Shown: positions 23,660-36,259 of the stretch, one piece after another
Position numbering within the stretch: the first letter of the stretch is position 1
Layout of the letters: each line of letters begins with the position of its first letter
Assembly: GCA_014607495.2 (NCBI GenBank)
Contig: CP053156.1
Span: forward strand, 15,126,015-15,190,014
DNA length: 64,000 bases
Direction: 5' to 3'
DNA from: Carposina sasakii
Taxonomy: Eukaryota; Arthropoda; Insecta; Lepidoptera; Carposinidae
Program-made: the position numbers and the translations under genes
Notes under the pieces: generated by a model
What the model saw: only the letters and a program-made list of their open reading frames with translations
The model's database searches: none
What the model was told of the DNA's origin: nothing

Positions 23660-25490
23660 GTAACCATGAGTGTTGGGCATTAAATATATTTTTTCCCAGA
23701 CTAATGAATTCATTTATTTATGTTATGTACCTAATTAATCAAAGTATGTAATAAGTAGAGTAGGAGGAGCTTTGCTAGCCAGCTCAATACTTTACCCAGA
23801 AAAATACATATCTCAGATTCATTACATAATATTTAAAGTGTCCATTAATAAATTAAATAGTTGATAGGCTGTATTATGGTGCAGTCCACAGACATAATAT
23901 TATCATTAGCAGTATAGGTACTAAGCTCCGGGTAATAACAATCAGTCATAAAGGATGTATGAAGTATGGCGAGCACCTACCTACCAACACAAGAGCACTT
24001 TCACAGGAGCACTCGTAAACTTGTTTATAGGTGAAGTAATCTCAGAAATGTTAGAGTTGTTTTAAGAGTTGCCATTTTAAGTTAACAAAATAGAGATAAG
24101 GATATTCTGATTATGGAAGACTACTGTCCTTCAACCACCTCTCCTTAAGGTATTTATCACCAAGTATACCAGAAATTGTTGTAAAGCTGAACTAAGAAAG
24201 GATTGGGTCTCTGGGTAAGTAAATCTAACCATTATTTAAGGTAAGCTTTATTTTATTATATGTATTAAGTGAGTGTATTTTAAAAAAGTGCAAACAATGT
24301 CTAGATACCTAACTGTCTGGTGAATAGTTTAACTACAGTTTTTATTACAAAGTTTCATTATAAAACCTGAGTTACAAACATGTTACAGGACAGGACTACA
24401 CAATATACAACTACTTATCAAAATCTTACAGTCCCAAAAATACATGTAAATTGTGGCTATAACCCGTCTGTAGGTACAGATAAATAATTTATGTGACAAA
24501 GAATACATAATACTGAAATGTTATGTAAGGTTTGCAAAATAAGTTGCACATTATGTATTATAAATGGTAATAATTAGAGTGTATGAAAGCAGATACCATT
24601 ATCTTTCACTCCTATTCTTTATCAAATGATTAGTATTTTAATGTTGAAAATACCAAGTTTCATTTAAGTGATTAGTTTTAACTTAAGTTATTACACTAAG
24701 AACAATTATTTCTAATATTAACTAGTAATATCAAACATTCATAAGCTTTTGACTTAATTATAATAAATATTGACTACATTTATCTAAACTGGGAGGTTAC
24801 AGAGGAATCTTAACCATTCAGGTTGAGTCAGAAAACCTATTTGGCCATGACTACTACTGATGTTATAAAGTTTGTGACTAATTAATATAATAAAGACAAG
24901 TCAAGTATGTAATTGACATACCTATTGCTAAATACATTATTTAAAAAAAAACGTTAAGCTAAGGACGGTTAAATGTTTAAAAATCAACTAAGTATAGGAA
25001 AATAAAATAAAACTTAGGCCTGAAATTATGCATAATTTTAAACAATGTAATACCTACTAGCGGGGTTTGTAAAGTAACAAATTGTACAAATAGGCAGAGC
25101 AATGAGTTTTTATTTTCTGTTGTAATAAATCATAGAGGCAGAGAAAGTACCTACCTACTTACAGGGCCTGGTATTTCTGAATTTATTCAAAACAGCCAAA
25201 AAACAATTTAAAATGTATTTTCTTCTGATCTAATTGAGAAATATGTTGAGAAGTAGGTACCGGTCTTACGAATTACATAGGTAGACAATAAACTAGGCCG
25301 CGACGTCGGTTTTGTCGTATACTTACTAGTTAAGATAAGTAGGTACCTATGTATTTATGGTTGGTAAAACCATTACTAAATGTCACATTATATAAAAGAC
25401 ACTCTAATTATATAAAAACACTCACGTTTAAGCAAAAAAATACGCTGGAAATTTACCTACTTCAAAAGAGTAACCTCAAAGCATGAACGT
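23660..25490. other. AT-rich intergenic sequence between convergent genes
   Basis: No gene, RNA or intact mobile element was recognised between UQCR11 (+) and the testican-like gene (-). Confidence 0.45.
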
Positions 25491-25504
25491 ATAAAGAACA
25501 ACGG

Positions 25505-25595
25505 ACGTAATACTGTCAATGCACAGATTGAAGCACCGAAATGGCGGCGCGTTGCGCGTGTGTGCGTATTTTCTAGTAGGCGCCGAGCTTACTAT
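25505..25595 (+). repeat. Repeat shared with 29715-29800
   Basis: The segment containing GCACAGATTGAAGCACCG and TATTTTCTAGTAGGCG recurs with moderate divergence at 29715-29800 in an intron of the testican-like gene. Function is unknown. Confidence 0.5.
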
Positions 25596-26078
25596 GGTTT
25601 GTATGTGTGGGTGGATAACGCGTCGTAAATCTGCAATAAACATGAAAAATGGGCTTTCAGCGCTTTCAGACTCAACAGCAATGAGATTAGTCAAAGCGAA
25701 TCCAGATAATTTTTTTTGCAGCGCGTACTTCACTGTGTGACCGTGTGGCCATAGGCGCGCGATTGATGTGAGCGAGATAGCATGCGAGCGGACGCCATTT
25801 ATACATAGATCAATTCTTTATCTGCGCGGCTTATATTTACTTAGTACCCGATACTCTACCCTCATCAGTAGATAACTAATCATAGCTACCTACGTATCGA
25901 AACAGTTAAATAAATTAAATTCTACCTACGTAATAACTGATCAAATAAAAAACTGCAATAACGCTGTGAACTTAGATCAATGAAGACACTGATTGATGTA
26001 GACCCGCTTTATGATGTGTCGTCACGTCGACGCGACGCTCCACAACGCCAACTCTAGAGCGATGACGTCATCAAGGCA

Positions 26079-29000
26079 TTACTCGAGTATCTCTGCATCC
26101 CCACTCCCGGGTAGCGCGTCTTCATCATCGTGCGGCCAGTCGGGGGCCCTCGGGGGGCTGGTCCAGGCGGGGGCCCGCTCCGAGCCGAGCGCGGGGCCCT
26201 TCCACTCGGGGCCCCGCGCCGGCGGCCATGCGGCTGACTTGGCAGGAGTCGACGGACCCGCGGCCGGCACTTGTGGGATCTCGTTGCTCTCTATTGGTGT
26301 CAGGTCTACTACTACTGGTTTTTCTTCTGGAATTTTAGTAAAATGACAATTATAAATAAATATTATTAAGAAAATGAAAAAAAAATCACCCGAGTGAGAT
26401 TTGAACTCACGACCTCTCGCAAACCGTGCTTTTACTCTAACCAACTGAGCTATCGGGTCAATTAACTCGAATGACGAATTTTACCATCTCTTGTAATGTA
26501 ACGTTTTTGGCATATTATTTGGTTATTTTTTTCGGTTATTTTTTCATCTCGATAAAAATGATAAAATGACAATATTAATGTTAACCAAGAAAGAAATGAA
26601 TTTTATGGTGACATTTCATGATGTTGGTTTAGTCGCGCCGAGAAGGTTTGGCGACATTTAAAGACATGAGAAATCCAAAGGCTAGAAACATATATTCACA
26701 CGGGTCTCGGCATTACACAGCAATGCTGGGCCAGCATCAGCGCTCCCATTACAACACGTACATTCCAGCTGTAACAACTCACCTCCCGGGCAGTGTAACT
26801 TCCCCTTCTGCCGCTGCTTCGGCAGCTCGCGTCCGCCGCGGTCCACGCACCAGCAGCGCCCGAGCCGGCACTGGCGCGGCCGGAACCAGCCGTCGGCGTC
26901 GCAGCGCGGGCGCCACGCTCCCCCTCCCCCCACATTGGCCCGCGCCCGCGCGCACGGCCGCGCCCCGCGCACGCACGCGCACCACGCCGCCACGCGCAGC
27001 CCCGCGCCGCCCGCCGCCCAGCCGCAACGCTCCAGGAACGGACGCAGGCACACCTCGCGGGAGTCGTGCGCTGGACCGGGCAAACTTATATTAGATACAT
27101 TACTTTACTGTCTACGTACGTAGGGGGTTGATCGCTAACTACGCCAAGTGTAAGTTGAACTATAGACTAGTTGGACCCCATCATCAAAAATAAGTTGTAT
27201 TATAATATATATATTCACACACTTCACAAAACATTAACTCGGTCCCACGCTAAGATCCCTAAGGTCTTGTGTCGTGGGTATTAAGCAACGGTATATAAAT
27301 ACATAGATAAGTATAGAAACATCCATGACTCGGAAACAAACATCAATATTCATCATATCAATGTTTGCACCTACCGGGATTCGAACCCAGGACCTATGAC
27401 GTTGCAGGCAGGGCCACTACCTACTACACCAATCGGCCGTCAAAATAATAAGGCTTATGATAATATGATACCTACCTGTCTACTGTGGTAAGTTAAGTTG
27501 CGACTATTGTACTTTAGTGAGACAGTTAGGTGTCTCATGTTGATAATTAATGGCTGTTTTCACTCTAAGCAAAGGCCAATCTTGTCGTAGTATGTCTTGC
27601 ATAGAAATTATGATGATGACGCCCATGTATCTACCTACAGCAGATGGTAATTATAGGTATCATTAGCGTGTAAGACGTAGGTACTGACTGAGCGGGTAGA
27701 GGTCGACGTCGTCGAGCAAGCCGTCTCCGTCCGCGTCCAGGTGCGCGTGCATCCAGCGCACCTCGGGCAGGCAGCCTGCAAGAAGAGTAGTCATGAAGTG
27801 CGTTTCACCAAATAGTTCTTTGGAATGAAGGCACTAGTATATGTATATGACAACATTATCTGGGTTACTGCATACAAAAATAGAGCTCCGAATCTATCCC
27901 CTGTCTAGAGATAGTCTATAGCCGTATCGGCTATCTCTAAACAGTTCAAAGGTTATGATCAGTCATTAATAGCGTAACAAATAGAAGAGGCATGTATGTG
28001 TGTATTGCCTTCTTCAGACGACACATTATGCTACTTGAATCACTATGAACTGTCAAAAAAGATAGCCAATACGGAAGGCCAAGTGCAGAGTAACCAACAG
28101 CTTAACTGATATAGAAAGACTGTCATTCCCAAGTCTGAAGCACTATAACTAATTTAATACAGTACATATGTACTTGATCTAGATCTCTAGTAGACGGTTT
28201 ATAAAATTGGTCCTTCGAGCCGGATAAAACTTTAAAATTAGATTATAGAGTAGAGTAAACTTTTACATGCATTTTAATGACAGTCGTGCGTGATTTCCTA
28301 TGTCTCTAGCTAGTTGAACTAACCTTCTGCATCAAGCTGTCCCCGCGCCCCCTTGCCGGCTGGGGGCAGGACGGCCGCGCCCCCCTCCCGTCCGGCCGCG
28401 CCCCCCTGCAGGCCTGACGCGCGTGCCGCCTCACGCAGCACACTGAACCAGTCCAGCAGGCGCGCCGACAGCGCCGACCACGAACATGATACCGCTGGGG
28501 ATTGTTGGTAGGATTATCGTTAAGGAAATATCGCCTCTTTGAAACAACATGATATTTTATTTACCACTAATTTATGAGATGTCTGTCACGTTGCTCTTGT
28601 ACAAAGGCGATATGGTTTTAAAGAACTCACCTGGTCCACCAGCGTGCGAAATCTCGTTGAATCGCCTTTCCTGTAATACAATATATAGATAAGATCTTAA
28701 ACTTTATCTATTATTAATCCAAAGCTAGAAGTCTACCTACTCATCTGGGGGCACGATAGTGCCTCGGCCAAGTCTCGAGGAAAGCGACTTATAGGCTTTG
28801 TGAATCATATTATTTTTCTCATAGCACGACTAACAGAGCACACAGGGCTTTGCCTCTGCCATTCGTACTTTGGCACTATAAGCAGGATTTTTAAGGGCGC
28901 TTAAGCTTAGCCCTGTGGGTACATACATGTATTCCATGCTTGGGTCGGTGCGCTCTCGGCGCGGCGCGCGCTGCGCACGGACATGCGCCGGCGCAGGCGA

Positions 29001-32000
29001 GCGCGACCGGCGCGGCGTGCCCGCTGCGTGCCCCGCGCGCCCCGCCCCCGCCCCGCCCCGCGCGGCGCAGGCAGTTGTGCAGGTCGAGGCGGCACAGAGA
29101 CGAGTAGGTGCGGTTGTCGGAGCCGCAGACCAGTGCGGAACCCGACTCCGTGCAGCCCACGCAGCTGTGGATAGAGGCTGGTTGAGTGTGGACACTACGA
29201 CTGTGATGGGTACGTTTCCAATGAAGCTGGGCCGAGTGTATGCAATTGTAAGAAAAAAAAATACTAATAATCCGTCCACGAACTTTTAAAAATATGTATC
29301 AAATTAAGTAAGTCACTATTTATATAGGCACAATTGCATGAAAATGCAAGGGAAGGACTGGTCGTGAGTGTATGCACAAGCAAAGGATGCGTCGCGTTAT
29401 GCCGACTTACGCTATCTAAGCTGAGGTGAGGTCGCGCGGACTGTAGAAGAAACTGAACTGCTGTGTACCACCTACCGCGGTGTATCCTCATTGTTGACGG
29501 CAGCGGGTGCAGACGCCTCATAGAACACGTCCTCATCTCCGTCCCCCTCCCCGCCGCCCGCGCCGCGCCCCTCGCCCTCATCTTCCGCATTATCCTCCTC
29601 TTTGCTCGCCGGATAGGTCGCATCGTTCGCCATCACCAGGATATCGCTGCAATCATGATTATGATTAGGATTTTACGTTCATCAAGCTTGTAATCATAAA
29701 CGTAAGAGCGGAAGGAGTGCTGTCACTGCACAGATTGAAGCACCGTGCAAAAATACGCCTTTTGCATGTGTATAGGTATATTTTCTGGTAGGCGAATTGA
29801 ATATACATCCCTCATGCGTCCATCAGCTTACAATTAATGCTTCATCTGTATACTGACAGCACACCGTTCTTAGGTTAATGCTTGTAGAGTTCGTTTCATA
29901 GAATAACCCCTGTTTCTGATTTCGGAACTAAGTATGCAGATAATATTGTACTCACACACATACCTAGTAACTAGCGCCAACATCCAAAGGAACAATTTGT
30001 TGACACGCATTCTAAATGTGCTACCAACGGCGGATCCAGGGGGGGGGTCATGGGGGTCATGACCCCCCCCTGAGCTGGTTCCAGGACTTAGGTGGACATA
30101 ATGATTTTATTTATATATTTAATATATGTAGTATAATAACTTTGTATGGTGGCAAACGTTTGGGAACGAGCACATCGAAAATTTGAATTTTACCGCGCCA
30201 CACTTGCGTCGGCTACGTAACGTCTAGCACAGGGCTGCCAGATCGTATAATTGAATACAAAATATGTATAATCAGACAGTGTATTGTATCCTTGATCATT
30301 TCGTATAATACGATACAAACGCATACGCCATGAAATGGAACGTGAGTTCGTCTCTTGCTTTTCTCGAAGTTGTTCGCTCACTCTAGTAAACTTAGATGTG
30401 ACGCCCGCAGAAGGCTGCCATCCATAAAACCCGCACACTTTTTTGTCAGGGGAAATCTGATTAACTTGATAGAAGGATATGTTTTGCAATTACGCCATTT
30501 TATAGTAAAAAAATTTGGTGGACCAAATGTAGCCGCCCTGCTCCGTGTAGCGGATGCAGGCGATATCGAAGTTTCTTACAATGTTTGGAATATATACATG
30601 GGCCAAACAACGACTAGTGGCCCGGCGGGGCCGGAAGCGCTTCCCTTTTCACCAACCCCACATTGGTGACCCCTGTGAACTGGACATACGCAACCTTCAG
30701 TCTTCAGGCACTTCACCATTAGCAAAGGTATCACACAACAGCATCACCTCCCCTCTTCTTCCACGACAGCAGCAGCAGCACGCCAGTAGCCAGCAGATTC
30801 ATAAGAAGCCGCCATGAAAGCTTCCTGGACCTGTTAGCAATGCACGCACGCATCGGCATCACGGAACAACATGTTCCCATTCCACGCGCAGACCAGAACA
30901 CATCAGCCGCATCACGTTCGCAGTCGCCACAAAGACCAGAACGCATCGCCGCAACACGTTCCCAGTCGACTCACCGACCAGAACGCATCTCGCCTGCACG
31001 CTCGTCGCAACACTTTCCGGTCGACTCACTGACCCGAATGCATACTTGTGATAATACATGCTGGGTGCTGCCGAAGACATATCGACCTCCGGTCTGGAAG
31101 GGGAGTAATGTAGCGGGCCCATCTATCGGATGCAGGAGAGAACCACAATCTAATGCGAAATCCTAGAACGCGATATCGAAGTTTCTTACAATGGTTGGAA
31201 TATATACATGGGTCAAACAATAACTAGTGGCCCGGTGGGGCCGGAAGCGCTGCCCTTTTCACCACCCCCACACATCCTGCTCTATCCGCGCATGCTGCTC
31301 TATGTATTAGGGACGTGGCTGCGCCGCATCAGCCGTACCTACCTCACAATAATACGGGGCCTCTGGCCTAACACAAAATTCTTGTGTGAGGAAAATAAAA
31401 TATAATAGTAAAAATGCTATTTTTTACAAAGAAATAATCGAAGCTTTAATAGTAGAAAATGGCTAATAATTATCGTTCGCTTCACCTGCATCAGCATTAC
31501 CATGATGCATTAGCGATCGTCACAAATTCTCGATAGAGCCTGCATTTTCGAGAAATAAATGGCAACAGTGTGCAAAAAAAACCCTAAAAATATTGCGCTC
31601 GCTACGCTCGCGCTATAATATTTTCTTTGTACATTTTTTATACATTCAGTGCCGGCGACTACTTATTACACTATTTTAAAGGCGAAAATTTTTGAGTGTG
31701 TATGTTTCTTACTTCTTTACGTCTACAAACGGATGGAGCGATTTTAATAAAATTTTGTATGGAGTTAGCTGACACCCTGGATTAACACATAGGCTGTTTT
31801 TTCTGCAGTTAAGTTTTTCAAGTGTACAATATAGAATAAATATTTTTGAGTACAGTAGGTACTTACGTACATTAATAAAATACCTACTTTTTACTTGTAT
31901 CTATTGTTATCAAAATTAAATTATAAGTTCTTGACTTGACCACGACTATGTGACCCCCTCCTGGCGCCAAAGCTGGATCCGCCCTTGTGTGCTACTAGAC

Positions 32001-33694
32001 AGTATACAGTTGCTGTGGTACCTAAGTAATAAGTACAAACCCTTGCGCATGCAGACGTGCCCGGTCGGCACACAGCGCGGCGCGTCCGCGCAGCACACAC
32101 AGCTCACGCCGCGCGCACGTCACGCCCGCACACAACGCGTCTGCGAACACAAAACATGGACTTTAGCATCTCTCTATCGTTGTATTACCTATCAAAGTTC
32201 ACACGAGTCGATTGTAGCTAAAGATATAGGTAAGGAAATAAATAAATATCCACACACTTTACTACACATTAACCGACGCTACACTTGGTCTTGGCTCCTG
32301 GGTACTAAACAACGGGTATTAGTATAACCCCTACTGAGCCCCGACCGGGATTTTAACCCTGGCCCTATGATTTGTCAGGCGGGGTCACTTTCAACTCACA
32401 TCAATCGGTCGTCCTGGTGGTGTAAGTTTTACCTTTTTTCCAACATTATTTAATTTTTTTACCTTCTATTATACAAACAAACAGTTCTACAAACAAATCT
32501 ATAAATCTTATCAATTGTATGATTGAAACTTAGAATAAAGATTCGCTCCGCTCAAGACCTATCATTAATCTAAGGATTGAAATTATTCATTGGGCTTTCA
32601 TCCCATTGCCTTGCTACGTTGTACCTATTACCCAAGATACCTAGGTAGGGTAGGTATTCGGATAAAAATAATAAATACTGTTACTAACTTGTAAACTCCC
32701 CGGTCGTAACAATACTTACTATGAGGGTCGTAGATGTATTTCCTCGGACGGCGTGTGCGGCCCGAAGCCTCCTGCAACATGGAACGACTTTTTTATCTCA
32801 GAGTTTCTCAGATGTGTCATGCAATACCTTTACTACTATGTGGCAGGACAAACCGATATGGTACGTAATGCCTTCTGGCACAGAATAATCTAATAGCCTG
32901 GAACATCCTATGAGCCTTGGAACCTCGAATTTATTAATAAAATACATGAAGGTAGAGGCTGTGCTGATGCGGGGCTTCATTAGTATTCATTGAGCCTCCT
33001 TCTCGAATAATTACTGCACTGAAATGTATGGAACAGCTGATTTTTTTTCAATATTTCGGATTTGGTCCCATAGTGAAAGTTGTTTCTTTTTACCTACCTA
33101 GTTTCGTGTCAAAACATAATCACTAATTTTGGGTAGACCTTATATGCTTTTGTTCTCGAAAACATAGCAGAACTGCAGGATCGAATTAGCGGAAGGAATT
33201 AGCGGGCCTGTAAATTATCAGTGATAATAAATAATTTCGAGCTCATCGCGTGAGAGAACGCCCCTAAACTCTGATGCTGAATCTAAATGTTAGTAAACGA
33301 AAACCTTAAAATTTACACAGATATTACAGAGTGCGAAATTCAGCGAAGGCTTTGCTTACTTATAGTAGTTATAGCATGCCCTACATTTAATCAAATTTCA
33401 GTAAAATGGTATCTGTAGCTATTGTTATGGTAATGTATCCTCCCGGGTCCGCGCAGTATCGACGCGCTACATGTTTAATGTCGCGCTCTCCGCATTCAGC
33501 AACGAGCCTGCGAGAGGGTTATCCGACCTCTGTTTACGCCAAAACTGGTTTTAACGCCCTTGAATCCGTTCGCGGACGACAGCAATTGCAATGTTTACCG
33601 CATCATCGTCGAACTCGAAATCCTGGTCGGGTCGCTTGGCGCCTCGAGCGGCCGCCGTCGCCAGCAGCGCCGCCAGCAGCAGCGTCGCCCGCAT
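26079..33694 (-). CDS. Cow: Testican/SPOCK-family secreted proteoglycan (Carrier of Wingless-like), 10 exons
   Basis: Exons, 5' to 3': 33599-33694, 32720-32771, 32041-32140, 29476-29646, 28927-29164, 28631-28670, 28324-28494, 27685-27775, 26783-27084, 26079-26326. All have AG/GT borders and phases that close into 502 codons. The protein starts with a signal peptide (MRATLLLAALLATAAA), then a Cys-rich follistatin-like segment (about 50-82), a Glu/Asp/Gly-rich exon (83-139), a Kazal domain (about 141-195, CGSDNRTYSSLCRLDLHNC), the SPARC extracellular helix (WSALSARLLDWF, about 237-250), an EF-hand loop (303-314, DADGDG), a thyroglobulin type-1 domain (about 376-418, with QC and CWCV) and an acidic tail with a Ser-Gly glycosaminoglycan site (495-496). 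This is the testican order. In Drosophila the homologue Cow binds heparan-sulfate-type chains and Wingless. The gene symbol is by homology only. Non-coding 5' exons were not sought. Confidence 0.87.
26351..26561 (-). mobile_element. tRNA-like SINE with leader, in last intron of testican-like gene
   Basis: It is bounded by a 12-bp duplication TAAAATGACAAT (26339-26350 and 26562-26573). On the minus strand it has a leader (GCCAAAAACGT, GAGATGGTAAAATTCGTCAT), then a tRNA-like block (GACCCGATAGCTCAGTTGG...GGTCGTGAGTTCAAATCTCA), then a T-run and CATTTTCTTAATAATATTT. The anticodon arm does not fold properly, so it is a SINE rather than a tRNA gene. Confidence 0.8.
27195..27441 (-). mobile_element. 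tRNA-derived SINE, second family
   Basis: The tRNA-like head lies at the right end (minus-strand GACGGCCGATTGGTGTAG and GGTTCGAATCCCGG). The body contains GTCCCACGC, CTTGTGTCGTGGG and TTAAGCAACGG. A diverged relative with the same body order is at 32235-32415. It lies in the testican-like gene intron between exons 8 and 9. Confidence 0.6.
29476..29646 (-). other. Acidic exon of the testican-like gene
   Basis: The exon has one leading and two trailing codon bases, so it can be included or skipped without changing frame: exon 3 ends with two bases and exon 5 starts with one. It encodes 57 residues rich in Glu, Asp, Gly and Ala (for example KEEDNAEDEGEG and GDGDEDVF). It may be alternatively spliced. 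Confidence 0.6.
30528..31272 (+). mobile_element. Small non-autonomous LTR retroelement (TRIM-like) in intron 3 of testican-like gene
   Basis: The left LTR is 30528-30662 (135 bp) and the right LTR 31109-31272 (164 bp). Both begin TGTAGC and end CCCCACA, and share ACTAGTGGCCCGG and GGGGCCGGAAGCGC. A primer-binding-like TTGGTGACCCCTG follows the left LTR directly, and a purine tract (GGAAGGGGAG) precedes the right LTR. The 446-bp interior contains short CCAGAACGCATC repeats and no gag-pol gene. The left LTR lacks an internal block present in the right one. No flanking duplication is evident, so the copy is old or rearranged. Confidence 0.7.
31680..31800 (+). repeat. Lepidopteran dispersed repeat, truncated copy
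   Basis: It contains GGATGGAGCGATTTTAATAA and then TATGGAGTTAGCTGACACCC, matching the interior of the element at 9655-9880. It lies in a testican-like gene intron. Confidence 0.5.
32235..32415 (-). mobile_element. tRNA-derived SINE, second family, degenerate copy
   Basis: Same body order as 27195-27441 (CCACACACTTTACTACACATTAA, GGGTACTAAACAACGGG) with a decayed tRNA-like head at the right end (CCGACCGGGATTTTAACCC...ATCAATCGGTCGTC). It lies in intron 2 of the testican-like gene. Confidence 0.45.
33140..33285 (+). repeat. Copy of the ~220-bp dispersed repeat, internally shortened
   Basis: Carries AGCAGAACTGCAGGATC and AGCTCATCGCGTGAGAGAACGCCCCT in the family order. Confidence 0.45.
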
Positions 33695-34820
33695 CCTCAC
33701 AGTCACTCGCGGTCGCGGCCGGGCCCACACTGCCGCACTGCGCCGCCGCGGGCCCCCGCCCCGGGGCCTCTCCCGCCAAACCTACGGGACCAGAGCCTCC
33801 ATCCATAATGTAGCGTAACCTTTAGAATGATAATGACTCATCTCAAAACAAAATGTGAATGTAGTCCAAAATTGTTATTCTTTCTTAGGTTGAACTGCGT
33901 TTAAATTTTTTTTTTCCAGTAAGTAGGCAGGTAGTAATTAGGTAGGTACCTATGATAGCATATTTAATCAAAGGCCGATTTGCAAATTGTAGATTGTTTG
34001 TAAGAAAACATTTGGCACTTTTTCTTATTACTTAAAACAACTTTCTGTATTTAGAGGTAGGTACTTAGTAATAGCATAGGTAATAGGGAATATGCGTCTG
34101 ACACGAAAACACTTTTTTTAAATGTTTTATTCGAAAGATATTACAAATACAAACCGAATAAGTAGGTACATAGTGCAAAAATAAAATAAATCTGTTGAGT
34201 ACCTAGTATCTAAATACCAAAGTTAGGGAAGAGTTGGGTATTACCACGCGGTTGATAATTCCGCGCATCAGCATATATTAAAAACCATCCACTTTTGCGA
34301 TATAGTGCATAAACATCGAAGCTCGACATGCCTACACCCTACTATTATTGAACCAGTTTGACAATACCACGCTTCTAAAGGTCTTTGTAATTCTACAATA
34401 ATTAATTTCTGTTTCAATTTTGTGAACCTGAATAAATGTTCTACTAATTATTGCATTTTGTTTAATTTAATATCAAACGTTTTCCTAATTATGGACCCAA
34501 GTCCTTAGGGGCTCGGTAATATTCAACTCTCCTCTACAGGTTGTTAAAATTTTAAAAATTGAAAGAAGTTTTTTTTCAAATTTTAATTCAAATTCAAAAT
34601 CATTTATTCGACATGAAAACATTAACAACTTGTTTGTCGATTGTCTAATTATATGTTACTTTCTATGTTCGTACCCCAAAAATGAAACCGCTACCAAACA
34701 AAAAAGGAGGTGAATTTAAACAACCCAAAAATAAATAAATCGCAAAGCTTTTGCTTTGGCAACGGTCACCACCCCAAGGTGCGATTTGTTACGGTCATGC
34801 ATACCTATACTTCATTTCAT
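33695..34820. other. 5' flank of the testican-like gene
   Basis: AT-rich sequence upstream of the start codon. A promoter or non-coding first exon is expected somewhere here, but no TATA box or other decisive signal was identified. Confidence 0.3.
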
Positions 34821-34823
34821 GCA

Positions 34824-35219
34824 TATACTGGGTGTAAAAAGACAACTTTGTTCTTTTAATACCTCTTATTCTTTGTAACATCACGATCATTTTTTTCTAT
34901 GGAAGCACCCCTGGGAAACCACGGGTTTCCAAGATATTGAGGTCCAAAGTTACATTAATATTATCGTTTTTTTTTTACATAAATCCATCTGAAATAGGTT
35001 AACAAACATTTTTTCCAAAGATACCATGTCAAAACGTTATAATGTTAGTTTTGTAGGTACATTTGTACTTTGAGCATCAAACGAATACATTGCTTGCAAT
35101 AAAATGACAGTATTTTTTCATAATTTTTTTGTTGTTGGTTCCATAGAAGAAAATGATCGTAACCTTACAAAGAATACGAGGTATTAAAAAAACATCGTTG
35201 TCTTTTTACACCCTGTATA
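34824..35219. mobile_element. MITE with ~80-bp inverted termini
   Basis: The left arm (TACTGGGTGTAAAAAGACAA ... CACGATCATTTTTTTCTATGGAA) is mirrored at the right by TTCCATAGAAGAAAATGATCG ... TGTCTTTTTACACCCTGTA. TA dinucleotides flank both ends, suggesting Tc1/mariner mobilisation. It is about 396 bp long with no coding capacity. Confidence 0.7.
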
Positions 35220-35819
35220 GTTACCCTATTTTCTGATTGATTGTGGAAACACGTTATTAAGTTAATTCTCTCAAAAACTTTTTATTTAAACATCGATTCC
35301 GTCATATAGCGGCGGTACGCACACAGGACGGCACCATGTGATAAGTTCCTTCAAGGGCGCTAAATGACGTCACCGCTATTGTAGGAAACCTTAGCTTTAG
35401 TAGGTAGAGTGCATTTTACCAAATACATAGTTCCTTTAAATGATAGCGCTTAGGTTCTATGTGTATGTATCTGTTCTGCATAAGTAGGTACCTAAAAAAA
35501 TAGTTCCGAAATCAAGCATAGGGTTCTATGAAACAGATTCTAAGAACCTACCTATGGACTTCGTAGCTCAGCCGTACGTATCCCTAAGTGGGAGACATTG
35601 GGGGGCTTCACATCACAAGACGGAGTAGAATGAGTTCACGGCGAGATCAACAAACAAAGCCGGATCGATGTGCGGGGGGACCTTACGCCGACGCCATAGA
35701 GCCGACAGTGCCGTGGCAGCCTGCCAGACCAGACGGCGCCTTGTCAGACCTAAGACGACGCTATTTACTGGTACATTCTAGACTCTAGACAGTAACAGGA
35801 AAATCTAGCGTACCTACTT

Positions 35820-36040
35820 ACAATAATACACAACGCTGTTCTCCCGACAATGGGATAGCCTTCTGCAGTTCTCTGCAGGATCACGAATGTCATCCTACAG
35901 CCTCGTTTAGTACGGCGGAGTAGGATGTAGAAGATCAATCTGATAAGACAGGAACGCCCCTGGGGGTTCCTTAGTCGACTTACGGTATGCACGGAAGGAG
36001 ATGCAGCTGTTGTATTTTAGTGAAACCCCGCATCAGGCAC
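35820..36040 (+). repeat. Copy of the ~220-bp dispersed repeat, near complete
   Basis: The landmarks are TGTTCTCCCGACAATGGG, TCTGCAGGATCACGAATG, CCTCGTTTAGTACGGCGGAG, GTTCCTTAGTCGACTTACG, ATGCACGGAAGGAGATGCAG and GAAACCCCGCATCAG. This order is shared by the other copies. A reversed fragment lies at 36640-36730. Confidence 0.6.
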
Positions 36041-36259
36041 AAGAATAGAAATTTCAATCAAAATGGTGCTTATAACGAGTAGCTACATAGCTTTCATTTC
36101 ATGACAGGTAGGTAAAATACCTAGATTAAATTATTATTAAAGAAGGCATTCGCAGTTTACTTCATAAGTATTATAATTTTCAGCCATATGAGAAGTCCAA
36201 TGCTGAAACATAGTAGGCCCCCCAACGACCTCCACTGGGGAGTCGCGTTGTGCGGCTCT

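Noticed and set aside
26388..26461. tRNA gene on the minus strand (also at 42975-43045 and 48781-48850)
   Set aside because: A- and B-box-like motifs are present, but the anticodon arm does not pair, copies are dispersed with target duplications, and the copies differ from each other. They are SINEs.
26648..27094. 148-codon plus-strand ORF and other Pro/Arg/Ala-rich frames over 26.6-27.1 kb and 28.9-29.3 kb
   Set aside because: These are GC-rich shadows of the testican-like exons on the minus strand, whose phases and domains fit perfectly.
27360..27441. tRNA gene (also near 42100-42180)
   Set aside because: The tRNA-like block is attached to a conserved non-tRNA body, and the 42-kb copy is bounded by a target duplication, so it is a SINE head.
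33406..33813. 135-codon plus-strand ORF
   Set aside because: It is a shadow of the GC-rich first exon and promoter-proximal region of the testican-like gene on the minus strand.
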